NCBI GenBank assembly: GCA_951812805.1
Contig: CATOSZ010000005.1
Location: 62,001 to 126,000, forward strand
Length of the DNA: 64,000 nt
Source of the DNA: an uncultured Alphaproteobacteria bacterium
GTDB lineage: Bacteria; Pseudomonadota; Alphaproteobacteria; GCA-2731375
Direction of reading: 5' to 3'
Both the position numbers and the translations under genes were made by a program. The notes beneath the pieces were generated by a model that was not told the origin of the DNA, made no database searches, and saw only the letters and a list, made by a program, of their open reading frames with translations. Below, one piece after another: positions 43,889-52,798 of the stretch (positions are counted from its first letter, which is position 1; each line of letters opens with the position of its first letter).

Positions 43889-44101
43889 TTGTGGCGAGGC
43901 GCGGAGAACACTAAGATTCTTAAATTCTTGGTAAATAATCGTTAACCGCCTTCTGGCCTTCGGGATAGGGCCACCTCGAGTACCTTGAAATTGTGGATGT
44001 CTATAGTGCGTGCATGAATTCAGACGCGATTGTTCGCCCGACCGCTGACGCATGCTGATCATCGGACGGGGCCTGCACAGCAGCCGGGAGGGGGAAACGG
44101 C

Positions 44102-45760
44102 ATGGCTACGGATAGATCGAAGTTAGTTGCGCAATCGGGGCTATGGCGGGGATTACATCCCGGAATGGGCCTCGCCGCGAAGGGCATGGTCGTCGCCTTC
44201 GTGGTCTTTACGGTTCTCAACGTCGAGTTCGCCAATTCCATCTATACGGCAATACGCGGTTGGATCGAGTCGGCGCTGAACTGGTATTACATCTCGGCGC
44301 TGGTCATCATGATGTTCGTCTGCTTCTACCTGATGTGCAGCCGATTCGGCAGCATTCGGTTGGGCGACGACGACAGCCGACCGGAATTCTCCAATTTTTC
44401 CTGGTTCGCCATGCTTTTCTCGGCGGGCGTCGGCATCGGCCTGCTGTTCTTCGGCATTGCCGAGCCGATGTTCTATTTCGACAATACCAAGCCCTGGGGC
44501 TATCCGAACAATCCCTTCGCCGACCAGGCCATGGTGACGGAAATGAACGAGGCGCGCGCGGTCCATGCGATGCGCGTGACCTACTATCATTGGGGCTTCC
44601 ATGGCTGGGCCGTCTACGTGATGGTCGGCTTGAGCCTGGCCTACTTCGGCTTCCGCAAGAAGCTGCCGCTGACGCTCAGATCGTCGCTCTATCCGATCAT
44701 CGGCGAGAAGATCTACGGCCCGGTCGGCCATGCGGTCGACCTGCTCGCGGTCTTCGGCACGGTCTTCGGCGTCGCCACCTCGCTCGGCCTTGGCGTCTCA
44801 CAGATGGCGGTCGGGCTCAATCACCTCTTCGGCGTCGATCCCGGAACGACGACGCAGCTCATCCTGATCGTGGTGATTTCCATCGTCGCCACCTTCTCCG
44901 CCGTCTCCGGCGTCGGCAACGGCATCCGGATCATTTCGGAATGGAACATCTGGCTCTCCATCGCACTGCTCGCCTTCTTCCTCTTCGGCGGGCCGACGAA
45001 CTGGCTGCTCGGCTTCTTCGTCACGACGACGGGCGACTATCTCTGGAACGTCATTCCGATGGGCTTCCAGATCTTCAATGGTGAAGGCGCTTCGTCCTGG
45101 CAGGGCAATTGGACCATTTTCTATTGGGGCTGGTGGATATCCTGGGCGCCCTTCGTCGGCATGTTCATCGCCCGCATCAGCCGGGGCCGGACGATCCGCG
45201 AATTCATGATCGGCGTCATGTTCGTGCCGACCACGCTCGCCTTCTTCTGGCTCTGCATCTTCGGCGGCAGTGCCATACATGCCGAGTTGACCGCGGCCGG
45301 CGGCGTCGGCACCGCGGGCATTGCCGACCTGGTCCGCGGTTGGAACCTGCCCGCCGCCCTCTACGGGACGATCGAACAGGTAACCGTGCTCGATTGGCTG
45401 AACTGGGCGATGGCGGCGCTTGCGACCTTCCTGCTGGCGACCTGGTTCATCACCTCGTCCGACTCCGGCACCCTGGTGATCACCACCATGCTGTCGATGG
45501 GCGACGACGATCCGCCGCAGAAATTCCGCATCGTCTGGGGCCTCGGCGAAGGTTTCGTCGCGGGGGCGTTGTTGCTGGCCGGCGGTCTCAAGGCCTTGCA
45601 GACCGCCTCCATCGCAGCGGCCCTGCCGGTGAGCGTCGTCCTGCTCCTGATGACCTGGGGCGTCGTGAAATCCTTGCACGAGGATTCGAGCGCGGTGGCC
45701 GCACCGGAGGAGGAGTTCGCCCCCGACGGCACCAGCCTCAGCGGGGAGTTGCGAGCCTAA
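44102..45760 (+). CDS. BCCT family transporter
   Basis: 552 residues with about 12 membrane helices. The family signature GWWISWAPFVGMFIARISRG is complete, and WNVIPMGFQIFNGEG-type residues occur nearby. BCCT carriers import betaine, choline, carnitine or DMSP with sodium or protons, or exchange them. The start at 44102 follows GGAGGGGG. The short C-terminal tail lacks the long osmosensing extension of BetP. A possible metabolic partner is the dimethylglycine/sarcosine-type dehydrogenase at 13028, but they are far apart. Confidence 0.93.
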   Translation: MATDRSKLVAQSGLWRGLHPGMGLAAKGMVVAFVVFTVLNVEFANSIYTAIRGWIESALNWYYISALVIMMFVCFYLMCSRFGSIRLGDDDSRPEFSNFSWFAMLFSAGVGIGLLFFGIAEPMFYFDNTKPWGYPNNPFADQAMVTEMNEARAVHAMRVTYYHWGFHGWAVYVMVGLSLAYFGFRKKLPLTLRSSLYPIIGEKIYGPVGHAVDLLAVFGTVFGVATSLGLGVSQMAVGLNHLFGVDPGTTTQLILIVVISIVATFSAVSGVGNGIRIISEWNIWLSIALLAFFLFGGPTNWLLGFFVTTTGDYLWNVIPMGFQIFNGEGASSWQGNWTIFYWGWWISWAPFVGMFIARISRGRTIREFMIGVMFVPTTLAFFWLCIFGGSAIHAELTAAGGVGTAGIADLVRGWNLPAALYGTIEQVTVLDWLNWAMAALATFLLATWFITSSDSGTLVITTMLSMGDDDPPQKFRIVWGLGEGFVAGALLLAGGLKALQTASIAAALPVSVVLLLMTWGVVKSLHEDSSAVAAPEEEFAPDGTSLSGELRA

Positions 45761-45772
45761 CCAGAGCATCCC

Positions 45773-45807
45773 ACGGTCCCGCCCGGCGCCTGTCCGGGCG
45801 GGACCGT
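45773..45807 (+). terminator. Terminator hairpin after the BCCT gene
   Basis: ACGGTCCCGCCCGG and CCGGGCGGGACCGT form a perfect 14-bp stem with a 7-base loop, 12 bp after the stop codon. No T tract. It is the strongest intergenic hairpin noticed in the window. Confidence 0.7.
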
Positions 45808-45942
45808 GACACGAACTCGATCACGCCATTGCCGGGCGATGACGCAAGCAGCGCCTCGCCCGTCGTTCGATAGGGTGGCCGAGGGATTGCCGGATCCCGG
45901 CGTTGCGGCCCCCTCGGCGCGGCCCCTTTCGATCGTCGTCGG

Positions 45943-47055
45943 CTACCACATGAAGACGGCGGTATCGCCTGCGACATCGGCGTAATAGAGGCGCAGGCGA
46001 AGCACGTACTCGCGTCCCCGGTAGAGCCGAAGACGCAGCTTCGCGTTGAAGTCGGTGCCGCCGTCGTCATCGCCGTCGACATACCAGGGCTCACCATCGA
46101 CCGTCTCGAACAGCACCATCACCGTGTCCGCGGCGCCGAAGGTCTGGATCGTATAGTCGCGGGTGAATTGCGGGTGGATCGTGTAATTCACCTGCTCGCC
46201 GGCGCCGATGGTGATGCGATGGGACTCGAACGGCCTCAGTTCCGGATCCCGCGCCTCCTCGAGCGGGGGATAGAACCGGCGGACCCACTCTTCGTCGACG
46301 GGCGAAAGACCCGGATCCGGCGTCAGCCCGCCGGCATACCCCGTGGGGTGGACGATCAGGCCCGGCCCGAAACTGTAGTGCATGATCGAGTTCGGGTCCC
46401 AATCCGAACCGGTAACTTCGGCCGCGGAAAGCTTGCGCAGGATGTTGCTCTCGATCTGGTCGTCGGGCCAGTTGTTGGGCGGCCCTCTGAAGTCGTCGTA
46501 GACCGCCGCCTCGTTCCAGACGATGCCGGCATTCGGGTTCTGATGTTCGTGCGGCGCGCCCAGGGTATGACCGATCTCGTGCAGGGCTGTATCCCTGCCG
46601 TGCGGCGTCGTGAGATCCCAGCCGAAATTCATGGTCCGCCGGTTGGGGTCCGTGACGAATTCGACCAGGTCACGACCGACATAGGACCAGGAGCCGTCGC
46701 CGACCATGAAACCGATGCGGATCTCCGCGTCCTCCCGATCCCGGACCTCCTCGAAATCCAGGCCGATACCGAGGTCCTTCCATGTCCGGAACGCGTCCCG
46801 CACGACCGCCTTTTGCGCCTCCGGGCCGACCCAGCTGCCGCCAATGCCGTCGGTATTGCGATCGAAGAAGTAATACCTGAGCCGCGTGCCGTTGACCCAT
46901 TTCTTCTCGTTGTAGCGAATAAATCCGGCCCGTCGGGGATCAATGTCGACCGGCAAAGGCCGCAGGTGCGCCTGGGGCGCCGTGCAAGACGGCTTGTCGT
47001 AACCGTCCGTGGCCGTGTCCATTTCCGCTTTGCGTGGGCGTCTAGTCATTGCCAA
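45943..47055 (-). CDS. Astacin-like (M12-type) zinc metallopeptidase
   Basis: 370 residues. The zinc site is HEIGHTLGAPHEH (His159, Glu160, His163, His169), with a Met-turn in SIMHYSF near residue 225, as in metzincins of the astacin group. The catalytic domain spans about 45-285. The C-terminal 80 residues (HRITIGAGEQVNYTIHP ... LRLYYADVAGDTAVFMW) look like a pre-peptidase C-terminal type beta domain, usually cleaved after secretion. There is no signal peptide (MAMTRRPRKAEMD), so secretion would need another route; the type I exporter is far away and no RTX repeats are seen. Neighbouring DNA is lower in GC, suggesting acquisition by transfer. Confidence 0.85.
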   Translation of the reverse strand: MAMTRRPRKAEMDTATDGYDKPSCTAPQAHLRPLPVDIDPRRAGFIRYNEKKWVNGTRLRYYFFDRNTDGIGGSWVGPEAQKAVVRDAFRTWKDLGIGLDFEEVRDREDAEIRIGFMVGDGSWSYVGRDLVEFVTDPNRRTMNFGWDLTTPHGRDTALHEIGHTLGAPHEHQNPNAGIVWNEAAVYDDFRGPPNNWPDDQIESNILRKLSAAEVTGSDWDPNSIMHYSFGPGLIVHPTGYAGGLTPDPGLSPVDEEWVRRFYPPLEEARDPELRPFESHRITIGAGEQVNYTIHPQFTRDYTIQTFGAADTVMVLFETVDGEPWYVDGDDDGGTDFNAKLRLRLYRGREYVLRLRLYYADVAGDTAVFMW

Positions 47056-47343
47056 TATCCTTCTCTAATTCAGATAGCGTAGATTTTCTAGCGACTTTCG
47101 ACATTTCTCCTGAACCGCATCGGAGTTCGATCAGCCCTTCATGGAATGCCATGCGTATCGGACGCTAATCAAATTGCTCCAAATTGGTCTTGATGCGAAA
47201 TGCCACGGTTATCCTAGACGAATCGGCGTTCATTTCGCAATAGATCTGAATTCAGGCGTAGGCCGCGCGTGATCCGACAGGCCATGCGAGGGCGCGGGAG
47301 AGCTGCTTCCATGGAAAAATGAGGTGGAGCCCCCCCGGTTCCT

Positions 47344-47694
47344 TCAGCCTACTCTATGAATTCGAATGTAGCCGTAGGCGCAATCGCCTTGGCCGTCGAA
47401 GCCGATGTTTACGGACTGCTGCGATTGATGCGCTGTCAGAGCGCGCGCGTACATTCTATCGATGATGTCGTTGCCGAGATCGCTCGGCCCCATGGCAAAA
47501 AAGGCATTGTTACACGACGGGTGACTCGTCGGTTGGTTCTGCAGCTTTATGAGGACCAGACCGGACGCATAGGAAATGACATGGGTCGGTATGCCATACA
47601 AGTTCTGGTCGTATCCGGCATGGACAGAAGATACGGGAACAACGGTAAGGGCCCCCACGACCAATCCCACAATCCAAAGAGCTCTATGTTTCAC
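47344..47694 (-). CDS. Small secreted protein of unknown function
   Basis: 116 residues from a GTG at 47694, selected because GGAGG stands 7 bases upstream and a signal peptide begins here (KHRALWIVGLVVGALTVVPVSSVHA, cleavage near residue 26). The frame upstream to 47787 looks non-coding. The mature protein has two Cys (HPSCNNAFF and GDCAYGYIRI) that could form a disulfide, and ends GYIRIHRVG. I do not recognise the family with certainty; similar small exported proteins occur in many proteobacteria. The flanking gaps (47056-47343 and 47695-47936) are relatively AT-rich and hold no gene I can see. Confidence 0.7.
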   Translation of the reverse strand: MKHRALWIVGLVVGALTVVPVSSVHAGYDQNLYGIPTHVISYASGLVLIKLQNQPTSHPSCNNAFFAMGPSDLGNDIIDRMYARALTAHQSQQSVNIGFDGQGDCAYGYIRIHRVG

Positions 47695-47936
47695 CGTTGC
47701 ACCTCCAAATTCTGGATCGGATTCCCGAACGCACCGCATGGGGACAGAACCAGAAATCCAATATCGACCGATCCTGTAACTCGGCAAAAACTTTACAAAA
47801 ACTTCTCAATACAATCAAGACATGAAACAGAGCTCCGGTCCAGCGCCATCAGAGCATCGAAAAGACGGGAGCTGGTAGCGTTTCGAGGACACAACGCACC
47901 CCCTCCCCGCACCAGGCGAGGAGGAGGCGCGTCACC

Positions 47937-49589
47937 TCACGTCGAATACTGCGCGAACTGCTGGGTGCCGGCGCGGGCGCGGTGGTCGGTCTTGATGTTG
48001 ACCACCGCGACCATGCCTTCGTCGACCTTGGCCTGGGCGCGGTCCAGCGCCGGGCGGATGTCGCCCGGCTCTTCGACATACTCGGCGTAACAGCCCAACG
48101 CCTCGGCCATCTTGTCGTAGCGGGTATAGCCGAGGTCGCGGCCGGGCTTGGTGCCGTCCGGGTCCGCGGTCCAGCCGCCGTTGAGGCTGATCACCACCAA
48201 CACGGCGATGCCGTGGCGCACCGCCGTGTCCAGCTCCATCGCGTTCAGGCCGAAGGAGCCATCGCCGTGCACGACGATGACCTGGGTGTCGGGCTTCGCC
48301 ACCTTGGCGCCGAGGCCGAAGGGCAGGCCGACACCCATGGTGCCGAAGGGGCCCGAGTTCAGCCGGTGGCCCGGTGCATAGGTCGGCATCGACTGGCGGC
48401 CGTAGTTCAGGATCTCCTGCCCGTCGACGACGAGAACGGCGTCGCGGTTCATGAAGTTCTTCACTTCCTCGCAGAGCCGCAACGGATGGATCGGGGTCTC
48501 GTCCGAGACTGTGTTGGCGCCCGGCCGCGACCGCTTCTCCGCCTCCTGGTCGCCGAGCTGCTTGCGCCAGCCGGCGTAACTATCGTCGTTCACCTTTCCG
48601 TCGAGCTTGGCCATGACCTGTTTCAGCACCGCCTTGGCGTCGCCGACGACACCGATGTCGATCTCGCGCGGACTGGTCGAGACCTCCTCCTCGTCGATGT
48701 CGATGCGCACGATGGTGGCATCCGCGTTGAAGCGCGGCGGTGCGGCGTGGCCGATGATGTAGTTCATGCGGGTGCCGATCACCATGATCAGGTCCGCCTC
48801 GCGGAAGGCGGTCGAGCGCACGGTCATGTAGCAGTAGGGATGATCCTCCGGGATCACGCCGCGGCCCTGCGGCGTCGTGTAGAAGGGGATGCCGGCCTTG
48901 TCGACGAATTCGTGCAGCTCGGACGAGGCGTCCGACCAGAGGATGCCACCGCCGGAGACGATCACCGGTCGTTCCGCCTTGGCGAGCGCGTCCACCAGGC
49001 GATCGATGACCTCGGGATCGCCGTGCGGGCGGGCGCGGGCGAGCTTGCGGCCGGAGAGCGTCCAGTCGATCTCGCTCTCGTCCACCTTCTGGTAGAGCAC
49101 GTCGCCCGGCAGGTCGAGGTAGACCGGTCCCGGCTTGCCGGCCATCGCCTTCTGGAAGGCGACGTTGACCATTTCCGGGATACGGCGGGGGTTGTAGACC
49201 CGCTCCGCCCATTTCACGCAGGGCCGCAGGATGGCGACCTGGTCGATCTCCTGGAAGACCTGGCGGCCGTACATGTTGAAGGGGCTGGAGCCGCCGATCG
49301 CGACCACGGGCACGCAGTCGACCAGCGCATTGGCGATGCCGGTCACCAGGTTGGTGACGCCCGGGCCGGAGGCGGCCATGCAGACGCTCGGCTTGTTCAG
49401 CAGGCGGCTGTAGGCCTGGCCCATGAAGGCGGCGGCCTGTTCATGGCGCACGTCCAGCGGACGGATGCCTTCCTTGATGCAGCTCTCCTCCGCGAGCAGC
49501 ATCGGCCCGCCCATGATGAAGAACAAGGTGTCGACGCCTTCGCGCGCCAGCGCCTTGGCGAGAATTTCCGATCCTGTGAGTTCCGCCAC
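47937..49589 (-). CDS. Thiamine diphosphate-dependent enzyme (oxalyl-CoA decarboxylase / 2-hydroxyacyl-CoA lyase / acetolactate synthase type)
   Basis: 550 residues in the three-domain order of the acetolactate synthase superfamily. The catalytic Glu is Glu50 in DVRHEQAAAFMG. The central domain contains VIVSGGGILWSDA, and the ThDP-binding motif is GDGSFGLNAMELDTAVRHGIAVLVVISLNGGW. It lies 46 bp after a class III CoA-transferase gene and near a 10-formyl-THF hydrolase-like gene, so a role on CoA thioesters yielding formyl-CoA is plausible: oxalyl-CoA decarboxylase or a 2-hydroxyacyl-CoA lyase. The true substrate is not determined by sequence. It is last in the operon from 54992. Confidence 0.87.
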   Translation of the reverse strand: MAELTGSEILAKALAREGVDTLFFIMGGPMLLAEESCIKEGIRPLDVRHEQAAAFMGQAYSRLLNKPSVCMAASGPGVTNLVTGIANALVDCVPVVAIGGSSPFNMYGRQVFQEIDQVAILRPCVKWAERVYNPRRIPEMVNVAFQKAMAGKPGPVYLDLPGDVLYQKVDESEIDWTLSGRKLARARPHGDPEVIDRLVDALAKAERPVIVSGGGILWSDASSELHEFVDKAGIPFYTTPQGRGVIPEDHPYCYMTVRSTAFREADLIMVIGTRMNYIIGHAAPPRFNADATIVRIDIDEEEVSTSPREIDIGVVGDAKAVLKQVMAKLDGKVNDDSYAGWRKQLGDQEAEKRSRPGANTVSDETPIHPLRLCEEVKNFMNRDAVLVVDGQEILNYGRQSMPTYAPGHRLNSGPFGTMGVGLPFGLGAKVAKPDTQVIVVHGDGSFGLNAMELDTAVRHGIAVLVVISLNGGWTADPDGTKPGRDLGYTRYDKMAEALGCYAEYVEEPGDIRPALDRAQAKVDEGMVAVVNIKTDHRARAGTQQFAQYST

Positions 49590-49635
49590 GGTTTCCTCCC
49601 TCGTTGCGGTCGTGATTTCGACTAGGAGCCCGGCG

Positions 49636-50865
49636 CTAGATCGCGCCGTCGTCCTTCAGGCCGGCGACGTCGGCGGCGCTCAGGCCCAACCAGTCGCCGA
49701 GCACGCTTTCCGAATGCTCGCCCAGCAGTGGGGCGGGCTCGAGCGGTACCTCGTTCGCGCTCATCTTCACCGGCCAGGCCGGCATCTTGAAGTCGCCCCG
49801 GGTCGGGTGTTGCACGGTCTGGAAGATGCCGCGGGCCTCCAGGTTCTCGTCCGCCTGCAGCTCGGCCGTATCGAACACGGCGCCGGCCGGAATGCCGGCG
49901 GCGCCCAGCGTCTCCATCGCCTCGCGCTTGTCGCGGCCCATCGACCATTCGGTCAGCATGGCGTCGAGTTCCGCCTCGTTCTCCATCCGGCTGACGGGTG
50001 TCGCGAAGCGCGGATCCTCGGCCAGCTCGTCGCGCCCCAGCACGTTGCACAGGCGCACCCACTGATGGTTCGCGGCCCGGGTCGTGTAGATGTAGACGTA
50101 GTCGTTCGGGCCGCCCGGCGCGCACGGGTAAAGCCCGCTCGGCGCGTTGGCGCCGGTGATGACCTTGGCGCCGGTCCGCGGGCCCGGCTTGCCGGTCTGC
50201 GCCATCACGGAATAGGCGATCCGGGTGTATTGGATCATCGCATCCTGCATGGCGACCTGGATGCGCTGGCCGCGCCCGGTTTCGCGTCGCTGATAGAGCG
50301 CACCCAGGATGCTGATCGCCGCCAGCATGCCGGTGCCGGTATCGCCGATGGTGGCGCCGGGCTTGATCGGCGGGCCGTCCGCCTCGCCGGTGATCGACAT
50401 GACGCCGCCCACCGACTGGCCGATCATGTCGAAGGAGAGGTAGTCCTCGTACGGGCTGCCCTCGGCATAGCCCTTGACCTGGGCATAGATGATGCCGGGG
50501 TTGATCGCCTGCAGCACGTCGTAGCCGAGGCCCAGGCGATCGATGACGCCGGGGCCGAAATTCTCGATGAAGATGTCCGCCTCCGCCGCCATGCGCTTGA
50601 CGAGCTCGAGGCCCTTCTCGCTTTTGAGGTTGGCGGTGATGCTCTTCTTGTTGGCGTTGAACAGCAGGAAATAGTGGCTGTCGCGACCCTCGGGATCGCT
50701 GCCGGCAAAGCGGCCCTGGTCGCCGCCCTTCGGGTTCTCCACCTTCACCACGTCCGCGCCGAGCCAGGCCAACGCCTCGGTACACGAGGGGCCGGCTTCG
50801 AACTGCGTGAGGTCGAGGACCCGCACACCGGCAAGGGCGCGCTCGGCGCCGATCGTCGTATTCAT
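49636..50865 (-). CDS. Class III (CaiB/BaiF) CoA-transferase
   Basis: 409 residues, the normal length for formyl-CoA:oxalate-type CoA-transferases. It begins with LAGVRVLDLTQFEAGPSCTEALAWLGADVVKVE-type family sequence (Gly/Pro-rich N-terminus), followed by FIENFGPGVIDRLGL and the SFDMIGQSVGG segment. There Asp146 is the likely catalytic Asp that carries the CoA ester intermediate. It transfers CoA between carboxylic acids. The ThDP enzyme follows it directly, as in oxalate degradation pairs, but the acceptor acid is unknown. Confidence 0.9.
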   Translation of the reverse strand: MNTTIGAERALAGVRVLDLTQFEAGPSCTEALAWLGADVVKVENPKGGDQGRFAGSDPEGRDSHYFLLFNANKKSITANLKSEKGLELVKRMAAEADIFIENFGPGVIDRLGLGYDVLQAINPGIIYAQVKGYAEGSPYEDYLSFDMIGQSVGGVMSITGEADGPPIKPGATIGDTGTGMLAAISILGALYQRRETGRGQRIQVAMQDAMIQYTRIAYSVMAQTGKPGPRTGAKVITGANAPSGLYPCAPGGPNDYVYIYTTRAANHQWVRLCNVLGRDELAEDPRFATPVSRMENEAELDAMLTEWSMGRDKREAMETLGAAGIPAGAVFDTAELQADENLEARGIFQTVQHPTRGDFKMPAWPVKMSANEVPLEPAPLLGEHSESVLGDWLGLSAADVAGLKDDGAI

Positions 50866-50930
50866 ATCGATGTTCCTCCCGCGGCGATCATATCTGAAGG
50901 CGCGGGGGAAATTCTAGCGAGCGTTAGATT

Positions 50931-51848
50931 CTATTCGCCGAACCTGGCACCGACCTCCAGGCCCACGGCCTGGGCGAACTCCGCTGCCGGCACTTTGCCG
51001 CCGGCGCCGTGGCGCACGCGCTGGACCAGGATGCCGCCACGCCCGGCGACGACGGTGATCCCGTCGTCGGAAATCGCCGCCACCTGGCCGACCCGACCGC
51101 CGGCCTCGACCCGCTGGGCATCGAAGATCTGCAGCGTCTCGCCGCCATAGGTGGTCCAGGCGCCCGGCGCGGGATTTGCGCCGCGGATCAGGTTGTAGAC
51201 CTCGCCGACGGAACGCGACCAGTCGATTTCGACCTGCTCGGCCCGGCACCAGCTCTCGTAGGTCGCCAGGGAATGGTTCTGCACGATCTTGGGCGCGGTC
51301 CCGGCACGAACAAGATCGATCGATTCCAAAACCGCCTCGACCCCAAGCGGGAAGATCTTGGAGAAGTAGACCGTACCCAACGTGTCGTCGGGTTCGATGT
51401 CGACCTCCTTTTGCAGCAGGATCTCGCCCTCGTCCAGGCCGTCGTCGGGCCAGAAGATGGTGAGGCCGGTCTTCTCCGCGCCCCAGATGATCGGCCAGTT
51501 GATCGAGCTCGGACCCCGGTGCAGCGGCAGCAGGGAGGGGTGGAAACAGATCGAGCCGTGGGTCGGGATATCGCGCGCCGCCTCCGGCACGAAGGCGGTG
51601 ACGAAGGCCAGCACCATCAGGTCGGCCTCGACTTCGCGGAGCTGCGCCAGCACCGCGTCGTCCCGGTAGCTCTTCGGCTGGAATACGGGCAGGCCATGCG
51701 CCTCGCCGGCCTCCTTGACCGGATCGACCCGGCCGCCCTTGCCATCGGGCGCGGTATAGACCGCGACGACCTCGTCCTCGCCCTTCTCCAGGATCGCCTC
51801 CAGGCAGGCTTTGCCGAAGGCCTGCTGGCCGTTCAGGATGATCCGCAT
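50931..51848 (-). CDS. Formyltransferase-family protein resembling 10-formyl-THF hydrolase domain
   Basis: 305 residues. The N-terminal Rossmann-like formyltransferase domain has FHPSLLPLHRGPSSINWPII with His103 and a DDGLDEGEILLQ segment with Asp139. These match His106 and Asp142 of the hydrolase domain of 10-formyltetrahydrofolate dehydrogenase in order and spacing. The C-terminal Fmt-like domain (NLIRGANPAPGAWTTYGG) completes it. It probably uses or releases a formyl group on tetrahydrofolate. It is not the housekeeping methionyl-tRNA formyltransferase, given its operon. Located 25 bp after the MBL gene. Confidence 0.87.
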   Translation of the reverse strand: MRIILNGQQAFGKACLEAILEKGEDEVVAVYTAPDGKGGRVDPVKEAGEAHGLPVFQPKSYRDDAVLAQLREVEADLMVLAFVTAFVPEAARDIPTHGSICFHPSLLPLHRGPSSINWPIIWGAEKTGLTIFWPDDGLDEGEILLQKEVDIEPDDTLGTVYFSKIFPLGVEAVLESIDLVRAGTAPKIVQNHSLATYESWCRAEQVEIDWSRSVGEVYNLIRGANPAPGAWTTYGGETLQIFDAQRVEAGGRVGQVAAISDDGITVVAGRGGILVQRVRHGAGGKVPAAEFAQAVGLEVGARFGE

Positions 51849-51873
51849 CTCGTTTCCTCCAGACTTATTTGCT

Positions 51874-52785
51874 TCAGACCGCCCGGTAGACGGCGTCGGA
51901 GCGGGCCGGCCCGTCGGTCGCCGCGCGCTCCGTCTCGACCATGTGGATGAGGTGGGAGAGCACGGAACGCTCCGCCGCCTTGTGCAGGAACTGCGGCACG
52001 TCGGTGTACATCCGCGCCACCATGTCGGGGATCCGGCCGACGCCGTCGGCGAGGCACGCCGTGATCTGCGTCTCGCGCGCCTCGCGGTGGGCGATCAGGC
52101 CGCGGACATGGTCCTGCGGCCGGGCGATCGCCGGCCCGTGCGTCGGCCAGTAGAGCTTCTCGTTCCGGTGCGTCAGCTTGTCGAGGCTTTCCATGTAGCG
52201 CTTCATGTCGCCGTCCGGCGGCGAGACGATCGTCGTCGACCAGCCCATGACATGGTCGCCCGGAAACAGCGTCTCCTCCTCCGCCAGGGTGAAGCAGAGA
52301 TGGTTCGAGGTATGGCCGGGCGTATACACCGCCTCCAGCGTCCAGCCGGCGCCCGAGATGACATCGCCGTCGGTCATGCGGACGTCGGGATCGAAGTCGC
52401 TGTCGCCGCCCTCCTCCACGTCCTCGCCCTGCCCCTCGGCGTCCGGCCGGCCGGAGCCGTGTGGGCCGAAGCCATAGGTCTTGGCGCCGGTCGCGGCCTT
52501 CAGCGCGGCGGCGGCCGGTGAATGGTCGCGGTGGGTGTGGGTGATGACGAGATGGTTCACCGTCTCGCCGTCGAGGGCGGCGAGCAGCGCCTCGACATGG
52601 GCGGGATCATCGGGGCCTGGATCGATCACCGCGACGTCGCGGCCCTGGCCGATGATGTAGGTGCCGGTGCCGTGCAGGGTAAAGGCGCTCGGGTTATGGG
52701 CGACGACACGGCGGATCAGCGGCGTGATCTGCGCCGGCGCGCCATACTCGAATTCCACCTCACGATTGAATGTCAGTTCGGCCAC
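51874..52785 (-). CDS. MBL-fold metallo-hydrolase (LACTB2/glyoxalase II-like)
   Basis: 303 residues. The metal motif ITHTHRDHSPAA (THxHxDH) is followed by AVYTPGHTSNHLCF and FPGDHVMGWSTTIV, which supply further metal ligands. A C-terminal helical domain has GRIPDMVARMYTDVP, as in LACTB2-like proteins. Between motifs there is a Glu/Gly/Asp-rich insert (about 115-137). Such enzymes hydrolyse thioesters or lactones; within this operon a lactone or CoA thioester is plausible. It begins 13 bp after the enolase-superfamily gene. Confidence 0.9.
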   Translation of the reverse strand: MAELTFNREVEFEYGAPAQITPLIRRVVAHNPSAFTLHGTGTYIIGQGRDVAVIDPGPDDPAHVEALLAALDGETVNHLVITHTHRDHSPAAAALKAATGAKTYGFGPHGSGRPDAEGQGEDVEEGGDSDFDPDVRMTDGDVISGAGWTLEAVYTPGHTSNHLCFTLAEEETLFPGDHVMGWSTTIVSPPDGDMKRYMESLDKLTHRNEKLYWPTHGPAIARPQDHVRGLIAHREARETQITACLADGVGRIPDMVARMYTDVPQFLHKAAERSVLSHLIHMVETERAATDGPARSDAVYRAV

Positions 52786-52798
52786 GGGGCGGCTCTCC

